Assembly: GCF_022761015.1 (NCBI RefSeq) | Contig: NZ_JAKWJQ010000004.1 | Span: 372,001 to 436,000 of the forward strand | Source: Humibacter sp. RRB41 | GTDB lineage: Bacteria > Actinomycetota > Actinomycetes > Actinomycetales > Microbacteriaceae | Length of the DNA stretch: 64,000 bases | Reading direction: 5' to 3' | In this document: one piece after another, positions 29,284 to 36,227 of the stretch | Layout of the letters: each line of letters opens with the position of its first letter | Numbering within the stretch: the first letter of the stretch is position 1 | The notes under the pieces: generated by a model | Seen by the model: only the letters and a program-made list of their open reading frames with translations | Database searches by the model: none | Told to the model about the DNA's origin: nothing | Made by a program: the position numbers and the translations under genes

Positions 29284-30579
29284 ATGGGTTTGGTACACGA
29301 CGCACGCGCCGGCGCGCGCCTGGTTCGCAACGCGTTCGTTCAGCGAAGGGCGCGTGCCACCCTCGCCGAGCGACTGGCTCAGGCCCCGGCGCTGGAGTCC
29401 GGAAAGTTCAAGATCGGCGTGTACTTCGCCGACAGCAAGGTGAACATGTACCAGATCCGTCAGTGGTACAAGCCGCTGGCCGAGCTCAGCAAGACATGGC
29501 CGGTGGTCATCCTCTCGCGCTCGCCCGTCGGGGCGTCAGCGCTGTTCGACGAGTCGCCGATTCCCGTGGCCTACGTGCGCACCGTCGTCGACCTCGAGGA
29601 CACGCTGGCGGAGCAGGACATCCGCATCGTCTTCTACGTGAACCAGAACACGCGCAACTTCCAGATGATGCGCTACGGCCGTCGCTGGCACGTGTTCATC
29701 AACCACGGCGAATCCGACAAGATGTACATGACCACCAACCAGTTCAAGGCGTATGACTACGCGTTGGTGGCAGGGGATGCCGCGATCACCCGCCTGCGCA
29801 AGGTGTTGTGGGACTACGACTTCGAGAAGCGCGCCATCAGGATCGGGCGGCCGCAGGCCGATCACTATTCGGGCGATCTTCCGTACACACCCGACGGCCG
29901 TACCGTCGTTCTCTACGCGCCCACCTGGGAGGGCGACCGCGCTGCAGCCGCCTACGGATCGATCGCCTCGCACGGCGTCGCGCTCGTGGATGCCCTCCTG
30001 GCCACGGGCCGCCATCGCGTGATCTACCGGCCGCATCCGCGCTCCGGCGTCGTCGACGAGGAATACGAAGAGGCCAATCGTCGTATCATCCGTGCGATCG
30101 AGGCGGCGAACCATGCGGATCCGACGGCGAAGCACGTCTTCGACGACGGCCCGGAGCTGGGGTGGCAGCTGTCAGCGGCCGACGTGGCCATCGTCGACAT
30201 CTCCGCAATGGTCTACGACCGTCTGGCGGCCGGCAAGCCGCTGCTGATCACGCATCCGGTGCACCCGGAGGCCGAGATCGACCGTGACGGATACCTCTCG
30301 GCGTGCGAGTGGCTCTACGACGTGGACGCACCGAACATCGTGCCGATCATCGACGAGCTCACTCACGACGACGCGGCCGCCGAGCGCCTGCGGTACTGGG
30401 TGCAGCGCTACTTCGGTGACACCACGCCTGGTGAGACCACGAAGCGGTTTCACGCCGCGGTGCAGCACCTGATGGACGAGTGGGACCGCTTCGCCAAGTT
30501 CCACGCGCAGGACGTCACCGTCCTCGAGCACGGCGACGGAACCGACGCGGAAGACTCCGACGCAATCCTCAGCGACTGA
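29284..30579 (+). CDS. CDP-glycerol glycerophosphotransferase family protein (TagB/TagF-like)
   Basis: 431 residues. The domain is of the CDP-glycerol poly(glycerophosphate) glycerophosphotransferase family: YAPTWEGDRAAAAYGS, VIYRPHPRSGVVDEEYE, FDDGPELGWQLSAADVAIVDISAMVYDRLAAGKPLL and HPVHPEAEIDRDGYL match the nucleotide-binding H-x-H-P and D-x-S blocks. TagF makes glycerol-phosphate chains of teichoic acid. The protein has an extra 150 residues of N-terminal sequence containing KVNMYQIRQWYKPLAELS; this is common in actinobacterial members. The chemistry is inferred from family membership and from the CDP-alcohol phosphotransferase neighbour. Confidence 0.88.
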   Translation: MGLVHDARAGARLVRNAFVQRRARATLAERLAQAPALESGKFKIGVYFADSKVNMYQIRQWYKPLAELSKTWPVVILSRSPVGASALFDESPIPVAYVRTVVDLEDTLAEQDIRIVFYVNQNTRNFQMMRYGRRWHVFINHGESDKMYMTTNQFKAYDYALVAGDAAITRLRKVLWDYDFEKRAIRIGRPQADHYSGDLPYTPDGRTVVLYAPTWEGDRAAAAYGSIASHGVALVDALLATGRHRVIYRPHPRSGVVDEEYEEANRRIIRAIEAANHADPTAKHVFDDGPELGWQLSAADVAIVDISAMVYDRLAAGKPLLITHPVHPEAEIDRDGYLSACEWLYDVDAPNIVPIIDELTHDDAAAERLRYWVQRYFGDTTPGETTKRFHAAVQHLMDEWDRFAKFHAQDVTVLEHGDGTDAEDSDAILSD

Positions 30580-30591
30580 CGGCCAGCGCCT

Positions 30592-31377
30592 TCACTCCTC
30601 GACCGCGACCGCCGACTCCGTCGCGACGAGCGACACCACCAACGACTCTGGGAACGCTTCGGGAGCGGCACCGAACACCGACCGCGCGGAGTGCACGACG
30701 CGTGACCCTGTGATGCGGTTGCCCGTACCGCCGACGACGGCGCCGACACCGAACGGCAGGGCCTTCGCGAGCACGCTCGCCGATCCGGATGTCGCCAACC
30801 GCTTCGCGAACGCACCCCGCAGTCTCTCGAGCAGTGGAGCGATCACGACTCGGGGAATGCTGCTGGAGACGACCTGCCGCCAGTACAGTTCGCGCGACAC
30901 CTCGGTCTCCGTCACCTCGAGACCCCACTGACGCACGAGCGTCGAACCTTCCTTGCCGAGCATGAGCGCCAGTACGAGGGCACGGCCCCGTTCGGGATCG
31001 CTGACCGGCAGCCCGTGCAGCTCGGCGATCGACTGCGCGTACAGGGCGGTCGCCTCGAGGAACGCTGCAGTCTCCACGGCGGACAGCGCGAGAGTCGTGA
31101 TCGTGCCAACGGCCGGAATCACCGCGGTGGCGCCGACCGCAGCACCGCTCGTGGTGACAGCGAGGAGGTACCTTCGACCGACGAGGTATGCGACCTCGTC
31201 GGGAGTGGCATCCGGATGCCTGCGTCGAATGCTCCGCAGGTGCGCCAGCACAACGGGCCGCTGCACCGAGAGGAATCGGTCGACTCCGCGATTGATGCGC
31301 GACGGGACCGCCACACCGCGGGCGGTGCTCGTTCCGGTGATCCCGAGAATGGGCTTGACCTTCTTCGCGCGCGCCAT
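30592..31377 (-). CDS. conserved hypothetical membrane-associated protein (possibly EcsC-like)
   Basis: 261 residues from the ATG at 31377 (MARAKKVKP). After a basic N terminus comes a hydrophobic Ala/Gly/Thr stretch TTSGAAVGATAVIPAVGTITTLALSAVETAAFLEA, then TALYAQSIAELHGLPVSDPERGR. The order of a glycine-rich hydrophobic patch followed by an (IA)xLYG-like, PERR-like segment recalls EcsC-family proteins, but I cannot be sure. A second glycine patch PFGVGAVVGGTGN lies near the C terminus. No catalytic motif is visible. It converges on the glycerophosphotransferase-like gene with a 12-bp gap. Confidence 0.65.
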   Translation of the reverse strand: MARAKKVKPILGITGTSTARGVAVPSRINRGVDRFLSVQRPVVLAHLRSIRRRHPDATPDEVAYLVGRRYLLAVTTSGAAVGATAVIPAVGTITTLALSAVETAAFLEATALYAQSIAELHGLPVSDPERGRALVLALMLGKEGSTLVRQWGLEVTETEVSRELYWRQVVSSSIPRVVIAPLLERLRGAFAKRLATSGSASVLAKALPFGVGAVVGGTGNRITGSRVVHSARSVFGAAPEAFPESLVVSLVATESAVAVEE

Positions 31378-31536
31378 GCATTCGAGTTTACGGATGCCTA
31401 TATTCCCCGCCGAGCACGGAGCAGCATTCCCCTCACCCCATTGAGCGACCAGTTCCCTCAGCACTGAGCGAGCACAGCGACTCGAAGTGGCCTCTGGCCG
31501 TGGCGCCACCTCGCGCTGACGACGCCCCGGTTCTCG

Positions 31537-31542
31537 TATGCT
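31537..31542 (+). promoter_or_regulatory. -10 box of the TPR-like gene
   Basis: TATGCT 6 nt before the GTG at 31549, without a ribosome-binding site; a leaderless arrangement. Confidence 0.45.
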
Positions 31543-31548
31543 TGCCGA

Positions 31549-32157
31549 GTGCCCCGCCTCATCACTCTGAAGGACTTCGACGACGCCCGCGATCGCGCTC
31601 ACCGCGGCGAAGACCAGGATCGTGCGATCGCCGAGACGTTACGCTCATGGGCTACCGATGCAGGGCTCTACGCGTTGGCAGAGGATGTCTCGCGAGCCGC
31701 TGTTCTCGTCGAGGCGGGCGAGAACTTCGGGTACGCCGGTGACCACGCGGAAGCCCTGCGCATGTTCGAAGCGGCCCGCGCCGATGGCGGTTCCATCTAC
31801 GTGGACATCCGAGCGCTGATGGTGCAGGCGCTCTACCAGGGCGGACAGAAGGATGCAGCGCTCGAACTGGCGAATGCACTCCGCAAGGAGAGCCCAGACC
31901 AGATCACGACGTTCCTGGTGCTCAGCAGCTTCTTCGAACTGGTCGACGAGTTCCAGGCCGCGCAACGCTGGTTCTCGATGGGCATCCGCGCGATGGACAG
32001 CGGCAACGTCCCCGGTTCGGAGCAGCAGTACGAGTCGATGTTGATCGGTCGGGCCCGCGTGCGCAATGAACTCGGCCTCGCACAGGACACGCTCGACGAT
32101 GCGGCGGCGATCATCATCGAGCGTTACGTCACGGAGCGCGAGCAAGCGGGGGAGTAG
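31549..32157 (+). CDS. tetratricopeptide-like repeat protein of unknown function
   Basis: 202 residues, GTG start. Helical pairs with TPR-type spacing can be seen: AEDVSRAAVLVEAGENFGYAGDHAEALRMFEAA, IRALMVQALYQGGQKDAALELANAL, and FLVLSSFFELVDEFQAAQRWFSMGI. The protein has no signal peptide or membrane segment and is acidic at the C terminus. TPR folds mediate protein binding; the partner is unknown. A promoter-like TATGCT lies 6 nt before the start. It sits between divergently arranged single genes. Confidence 0.75.
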   Translation: MPRLITLKDFDDARDRAHRGEDQDRAIAETLRSWATDAGLYALAEDVSRAAVLVEAGENFGYAGDHAEALRMFEAARADGGSIYVDIRALMVQALYQGGQKDAALELANALRKESPDQITTFLVLSSFFELVDEFQAAQRWFSMGIRAMDSGNVPGSEQQYESMLIGRARVRNELGLAQDTLDDAAAIIIERYVTEREQAGE

Positions 32158-32172
32158 GTCTCCCCCCGCGGT

Positions 32173-32439
32173 CTAGCTCTCCTCGTGTGGGAACACCTTG
32201 CGAGCGATCGCCTGCACATCTCGGTCGAGACCGTCGAAGCGGTTCTCCATGCGGTCTAGTCGACGATCGACCTCGGCGAATCGAACGTCGACCTTTTCGA
32301 AGCGCGCAGTCATCTCGTTCCGCAGCTCGCCTATCTGAGCAGAGATCGTCCGCATCATGAGCTGGGTCGTGACGGTGATCGTGCCGATGAACGAGGCGGC
32401 AAGGACGCCGATGACGGCCCACACCTGCGCTTCGGTCAC
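32173..32439 (-). CDS. small membrane-anchored coiled-coil protein
   Basis: 88 residues from the GTG at 32439 (MTEAQVWAVIG). One N-terminal membrane helix (VWAVIGVLAASFIGTITVTTQ) is followed by a heptad-rich coiled coil (MRTISAQIGELRNEMTARFEKVDVRFAEVDRRLDRMENRFDGLDRDVQ). Longer upstream in-frame sequence is antisense to the neighbouring regulator and is rejected. Proteins of this shape are often encoded beside small helix-turn-helix genes; function is not known. It is divergently transcribed from the XRE-type regulator, about 109 bp apart. Confidence 0.7.
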   Translation of the reverse strand: MTEAQVWAVIGVLAASFIGTITVTTQLMMRTISAQIGELRNEMTARFEKVDVRFAEVDRRLDRMENRFDGLDRDVQAIARKVFPHEES

Positions 32440-32489
32440 TGCGATCAAGGCGGGTGGAACTGCGCACAGAGCCGCGAAGGAATGGCTGA

Positions 32490-32501
32490 ACCCTACAGGG
32501 T
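32490..32501. promoter_or_regulatory. inverted repeat in the regulator / coiled-coil divergent region
   Basis: ACCCT-AC-AGGGT, perfect 5-bp arms. It is 48 bp before the regulator ATG (-10-like TAGACA at 32536-32541) and 51 bp before the coiled-coil gene. It could be the regulator's own operator; this is inference. Confidence 0.35.
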
Positions 32502-32548
32502 ACAAACGCTCTGGACCCGAACGCTGTCTCGTCCGTAGACAAGAAGCC

Positions 32549-32848
32549 ATGGTCGAGCCGTTCTCCCGCGCCGCCGGCGTGGTCGGCGAACGGCTTCGCG
32601 GCATCCGAACTGCGCTCGGTCTGAGCCAGGAGGAGGTCGCGCATCTCGCAGACATCCACCCGACCAACTACGGCAAGATCGAACGAGGTCGGGCGAATCC
32701 GAGCCTGAGCACGGTGATCCGCATCGCCACCGTTCTCGACACGGATGCCGGCGAGCTGATCACGGGGCTCACGATCGCCGATCTGCCCGGTCGCCACCGC
32801 CTGTACACCGCGAAGGACTTCATTCGCGAGCGCGAACGGATGCGCTGA
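32549..32848 (+). CDS. XRE-family helix-turn-helix transcriptional regulator
   Basis: 99 residues. The helix-turn-helix is clear: GERLRGIRTALGLSQEEVAHLADIHPTNYGKIERGRANPSLSTVIRIATVLD (about 13-64), with the LSQExxA and NPSLxTxxxIAxxL consensus. The C-terminal tail LPGRHRLYTAKDFIRERERMR may dimerise or contact DNA. It probably represses its own promoter and that of the divergent membrane coiled-coil gene. The ATG at 32549 is 7 nt after a TAGACA box, without a clear ribosome-binding site. Just past the stop, CGACT is repeated (32862-32881). Confidence 0.85.
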   Translation: MVEPFSRAAGVVGERLRGIRTALGLSQEEVAHLADIHPTNYGKIERGRANPSLSTVIRIATVLDTDAGELITGLTIADLPGRHRLYTAKDFIRERERMR

Positions 32849-32940
32849 GGCGCGAGACCCTTCGACTCGACTCGACTCGACTTCGCTTCGCTCAGCGACC
32901 TGTATTGGCTTCGCCTCGCTCGGGATCACCCCGCCCGGCA

Positions 32941-33246
32941 TCAAAAGCTCGCCCGCCAGAGATACTCGTCGCCGTTGGCCCGATGCCATCGCACCACCAG
33001 CACGGTCGCTCTGGCCAGATCGCTGCCGTGTATCGGAATCTCGGCCACCTCTCCCGGGCCGAGCGTGATCGGTGCCTGCACAGGCATGCTCCCCGCGCCG
33101 AGCAACGAGAATCGCACGCCGGTGACTGTCTCGAGACTTGCGTTGCGGAGTCTGTATCGCGGGGGAGTGGCACGGTCGAAGGCGAACGGAACGGGATATG
33201 CCAGCGGCCGGCCGGCCGCGGTCTCGTCGGGTCGAGTTGGAGTCAT
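32941..33246 (-). CDS. conserved hypothetical protein, beta-rich
   Basis: 101 residues from an ATG. The sequence reads PFAFDRATPPRYRLRNASLETVTGVRFSLLGAGSMP, then TLGPGEVAEIPIHGSDLARATVLVVRWHRANGDEYLW. The alternating pattern with LGPGExxxI suggests an Ig-like or DUF11-like beta sandwich of a kind found in small actinobacterial proteins. No signal peptide, membrane helix or metal site was seen. The function is unknown. It ends 92 bp from the XRE regulator's stop, convergently. Confidence 0.6.
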   Translation of the reverse strand: MTPTRPDETAAGRPLAYPVPFAFDRATPPRYRLRNASLETVTGVRFSLLGAGSMPVQAPITLGPGEVAEIPIHGSDLARATVLVVRWHRANGDEYLWRASF

Positions 33247-33336
33247 GCAGGCACGTTAGGTCGGGCATCCGACGCCCGCGTTCGAGCTGTGGAACGGCGA
33301 CAGACTACGACTCTTGGGGAGGGAGGGCCAGCGCAC

Positions 33337-33359
33337 GCCCGGGGCGGATCGCCCCGGGC
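33337..33359 (-). terminator. hairpin terminator after the TagGH-like operon
   Basis: Perfect 10-bp stem GCCCGGGGCG / CGCCCCGGGC with a GAT loop, in the gap beyond the ATPase gene. It has no T tract, as expected in this GC range. Its symmetry makes direction uncertain. Confidence 0.65.
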
Positions 33360-33365
33360 TGAATA

Positions 33366-33431
33366 TCGGAGATTCGCCGGATCGCGCGGCGCGTCGGACC
33401 AGATCAGCGGCGTGTCGCGCTGAATCTCCGA
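33366..33431. repeat. long-spaced inverted repeat in the intergenic region
   Basis: TCGGAGATTC (33366-33375) and GAATCTCCGA (33422-33431) are perfect 10-bp arms, each also preceded by GCTGAAT on the same strand. They may form a cruciform or bind a dimeric regulator. No other function can be seen. Confidence 0.5.
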
Positions 33432-33480
33432 AATCCAGCACGAGTCCCGTCCGGACGAAGGCAGCGTGACGGTATGTGCC

Positions 33481-33513
33481 GGAGCCGGAGCCGGAGCCGG
33501 AGCCGAAGCCGAA
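33481..33513. repeat. GGAGCC hexanucleotide repeat
   Basis: GGAGCC repeated four times followed by GAAGCC GAAG, ending next to the TagH-like stop codon. Such hexamer repeats are prone to length change; being outside the gene, a change would not shift its frame. Confidence 0.75.
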
Positions 33514-33516
33514 GAC

Positions 33517-34269
33517 CTACACCGTGTAGTCGCTGTTGTAACGCTCGAGCACGGTCGCGATGTCGGAATCCAGTGCAAGTGCACCGCCCTCGAGATAGAG
33601 CCCCCGCGTGCAGAACCGACGCAGATCCTTCTCGTTGTGCGACACGAAGAACAGCGTGCGGCCCTGGCTGAGCATGTCCTCGATGCGCTTGTAGCACTTC
33701 TCTCTGAATCCCTTGTCGCCGACCGCGAGCACCTCGTCGACGATGAGGATCGGCTCGTCGAGCTGCGTTATCACGGCGAACGCGATGCGCACTTTCATGC
33801 CGCTCGACAGATGTTTATAGGGGGTGTCGAGAAAGTTGCCGATGTCGGCGAAGCCGATGATGTCGTCGAAGCGCTCGTCGATCTGCCGGCGCGTCATGCC
33901 GTGAAGCCCCGCGGTGAGGTAGATGTTGTCGCGCACGCTGAGGTCGTCGACGAATCCACCGGTGATCTCGATCAGTGGCGCGGTGCCCGCCTTCACGTCC
34001 ACGGTGCCCTCGTCGGCGAGGATGACGCCTGCCACCAGCTTGAGCAGCGTCGATTTGCCCTGGCCGTTGCGCCCGACGACACCGATCGCCTCTCCGGCCT
34101 TCACCGTGAACGAGACGTGACGCAGGGCCCAGAACTCGTCAGGACGGGCACGCCGTGCGCGCGACGAGAACAGGTCCTTGAAGCTGCGTCGCGAACGGCG
34201 GTTGCGCTTGAAACGGATGCCGACATCCTGCACCTCGATCATCGCGGTCGTGGTCACTGTGTCGGTCAT
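33517..34269 (-). CDS. polysaccharide ABC transporter ATP-binding protein (TagH/Wzt-like)
   Basis: 250 residues. Walker A VVGRNGQGKSTLLKLV, the signature LSSGMKVRIAFAV, Walker B LIVDEVLAVGD and the switch VSHNEKDLRRFC form one complete ABC domain. The N terminus FKRNRRSRRSFKDLFSS and the GTAPLIEITGGFVDDLS segment are characteristic of ATPases that pair with teichoic-acid or O-antigen permeases. The C-terminal polymer-binding extension of some Wzt proteins is missing. Its ATG at 34269 shares one base with the stop of the permease gene, so the pair is coupled. Confidence 0.92.
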   Translation of the reverse strand: MTDTVTTTAMIEVQDVGIRFKRNRRSRRSFKDLFSSRARRARPDEFWALRHVSFTVKAGEAIGVVGRNGQGKSTLLKLVAGVILADEGTVDVKAGTAPLIEITGGFVDDLSVRDNIYLTAGLHGMTRRQIDERFDDIIGFADIGNFLDTPYKHLSSGMKVRIAFAVITQLDEPILIVDEVLAVGDKGFREKCYKRIEDMLSQGRTLFFVSHNEKDLRRFCTRGLYLEGGALALDSDIATVLERYNSDYTV

Positions 34270-35081
34270 CACATTTCCTTCAGCACGCTGCGAATGGTGC
34301 GTGAGTAGACCAGCCATCCGATCACGAGCAAGATCACGCTGCCCAGGGCGGAGATGAGCACCAGGTCCCAGTGCAGGTCGTCGGGGAAGAATCCCGCGCG
34401 GTACACACCGAACATCCCGACGAGCGGGTTGAGATCGATGAAATAGCGGAACAGGCTGCCCTTCGGGACCTCGCTCGCCGGGTAAAGCACGGCGGATGCG
34501 TAGAACAGCAACCGCAGAAGCAGCTTGACGGCGCGCTCGAGGTCTTTGAAGAACACCACGAGCGGCGCGACGAGGAGTCCGAGTCCGACAAGCAGCACGG
34601 CCTCGATCGCCAACCCGATCGGGTAAAACGCCAGCTGCCAGTGCACCTGCGCCCCCGAGAAGATGACGAACAGCGCCAGCACGGGAAGGGAAAGCGCGAA
34701 CTCGATGCCCTTGCTAAGCACGATGCGGTTGATCCAGATGGAGCGCGGGATGGCCGTCGAGCGGATGAGCTTGGCCTCGCGGCTGAAGGCCCGCGTGAAG
34801 TCCGACACGGCGCCGTTGAACCAGGTCCATGGCAACAGCCCGGAGAGCAGGAACACGATGTACGGGGATTCGTTCGCGCTGTTCCCGCGGTGGAAGACCA
34901 CGACGAACACGAGGTAGTAGATGCCAGCCATCAGAAGCGGGTCGAGGATCGACCACACGTAGCCGAGCACGTTCGTCGTGTATCGCACGTGCAGGTCGCG
35001 CTTGGTCAGCAACCACAGCGAATGCCGGTATCGAGCGAACGGCGTGCGCTCTGCGGGTCGCGCATCGGCGTAGGTGGTCAC
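34269..35081 (-). CDS. ABC-2 type polysaccharide export permease (TagG-like)
   Basis: 270 residues from the GTG at 35081 (MTTYADARPAE). Six membrane helices: YVWSILDPLLMAGIYYLVF, YIVFLLSGLLPWTWF, IEFALSLPVLALFVIF, AIEAVLLVGLGLLVAPLVVFF, LLLRLLFYASAVLYP and LVLISALGSVILLVIGWLVY. Residues RSTAIPRSIWINRIVLSKGI and LNPLVGMFGVYRAGFF are typical of the ABC2_membrane family with TagG and Wzm. With the overlapping ATPase it should flip an undecaprenyl-linked glycopolymer outward. It follows the nucleotidyltransferase gene by about 100 bp. Confidence 0.9.
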   Translation of the reverse strand: MTTYADARPAERTPFARYRHSLWLLTKRDLHVRYTTNVLGYVWSILDPLLMAGIYYLVFVVVFHRGNSANESPYIVFLLSGLLPWTWFNGAVSDFTRAFSREAKLIRSTAIPRSIWINRIVLSKGIEFALSLPVLALFVIFSGAQVHWQLAFYPIGLAIEAVLLVGLGLLVAPLVVFFKDLERAVKLLLRLLFYASAVLYPASEVPKGSLFRYFIDLNPLVGMFGVYRAGFFPDDLHWDLVLISALGSVILLVIGWLVYSRTIRSVLKEM

Positions 35082-35182
35082 CCGACGATCGTACCGGCGC
35101 CCCGGTGCAGGAACTCTGAGGCCCCAAACGCAGGATGCCGTCGACCTGACGGCCGACGGCATCCGTTACCGGGAGATGCGGA

Positions 35183-35881
35183 TCACACGAACAGGTTCGC
35201 GCGCTCCAGGTCTTCGGCGAAGTCGATCTCGACCGCATACAAGTCGGAGATGTCGACGGGCTCGACGAGCATGCCGTCGTTCTGGATGGCGAGCTCGACG
35301 CCGCGCTCGAAATAGTCCTGATCGTCCACGTGCTGCAGGTGATACAGCAGAGCTGCCTTGTCGCGGCTCGACACGTAGTTGATGCCGACGGCCTCGCCCA
35401 GGCCGCCCTTGACGGTCTTGGACAGCTTCTCGATGAAGCCCTCAGCGCCCGTGGTGTACTTGACCTCTTCGTCTGACACCTTCGACGTGTTCACCGTCAC
35501 GAACGACTGGTCGCGGGCGATCGCCTCGGCAGCGCGCACCAGCACGCCCGGATCGAAGACGACGTCGCCGTTCATCCACAGCACTCCGCCGTTGCCGCTC
35601 GACTTGAGCGCACGCATGAGGCTCTTCGAGGTGTTCGTCTGGTCGTACTGCTCGTTGTAGACGAAGGATGCGTCGGGGAAGGCCTCGACGATGTGCTCGA
35701 GCTTGTAGCCGACGACGATCGTGACCTTGACCTTGGGGCCGAAGGCTGCGTGGATGTTGTCGAACTGCTGCTGCATGATCGTGCGTCCGTCGCCCAACTC
35801 GGTCAGTGGCTTCGGCAGTGAGCGCCCGAGACGGCTACCCATGCCGGCGGCGAGAATCACTACCTGCGGTGCGGTGGTCAC
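35183..35881 (-). CDS. sugar-phosphate / phosphocholine-type nucleotidyltransferase (NTP transferase family)
   Basis: 232 residues. The N terminus VVILAAGMGSRLGRSLPKPLTELG holds the G-x-G-x-R-x9-PK nucleotide-binding motif of the NTP-transferase superfamily. MNGDVVFDP supplies the metal-binding aspartate. This group includes LicC-type cytidylyltransferases that make CDP-choline and related activated alcohols, and glucose-1-phosphate uridylyltransferases. The GTG start at 35881 is fixed by AGGAG 7 nt upstream. Beside a TagGH-like exporter it is a good source of the CDP-activated alcohol used by the plus-strand block at 26.5-30.6 kb, which is inference. Confidence 0.85.
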   Translation of the reverse strand: MTTAPQVVILAAGMGSRLGRSLPKPLTELGDGRTIMQQQFDNIHAAFGPKVKVTIVVGYKLEHIVEAFPDASFVYNEQYDQTNTSKSLMRALKSSGNGGVLWMNGDVVFDPGVLVRAAEAIARDQSFVTVNTSKVSDEEVKYTTGAEGFIEKLSKTVKGGLGEAVGINYVSSRDKAALLYHLQHVDDQDYFERGVELAIQNDGMLVEPVDISDLYAVEIDFAEDLERANLFV

Positions 35882-36227
35882 GTTTCGTCTCCTGTCATTC
35901 GTGCGCATAGTCGACCCCCCAATGAAGTTGAACTGTGTGACTGCGGATGACTGTCGTTCGGCGGCGTGGCGGTTCAAGTCGCCAGCGCCGACGGCTTCGT
36001 TCACCGAAATGTCACTGATGCGTGTGTACTGGGACACCGCGCTGTGCCGGGATCGAATTTACCGGAGGCTTGAGCCCCGAATGCGGGACGTTGCCGTTTC
36101 GTGATCGTTTTATGGGAGTGCTCTTAGAAACGGGGAAGGCAATCGAATAGACCGCCGTCTATCTCAGGGCTGTGCCGGGAGCGATTGGTAGGTTAGCGTA
36201 AGGATCTCGAGGGCTCCGAAGGGGGAG
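35882..36227. other. 346-bp divergent promoter region
   Basis: Lies between the nucleotidyltransferase (minus) and the ABC ATPase (plus). On the minus strand TATGCG (35909 to 35904) with a TTCAAC 17 nt before it may be a -10/-35 pair. On the plus strand TAGGTT (36189-36194) lies 33 bp before the GTG at 36228. No gene was seen in the middle, which is less GC-rich than its surroundings near 36100-36160. Confidence 0.5.
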
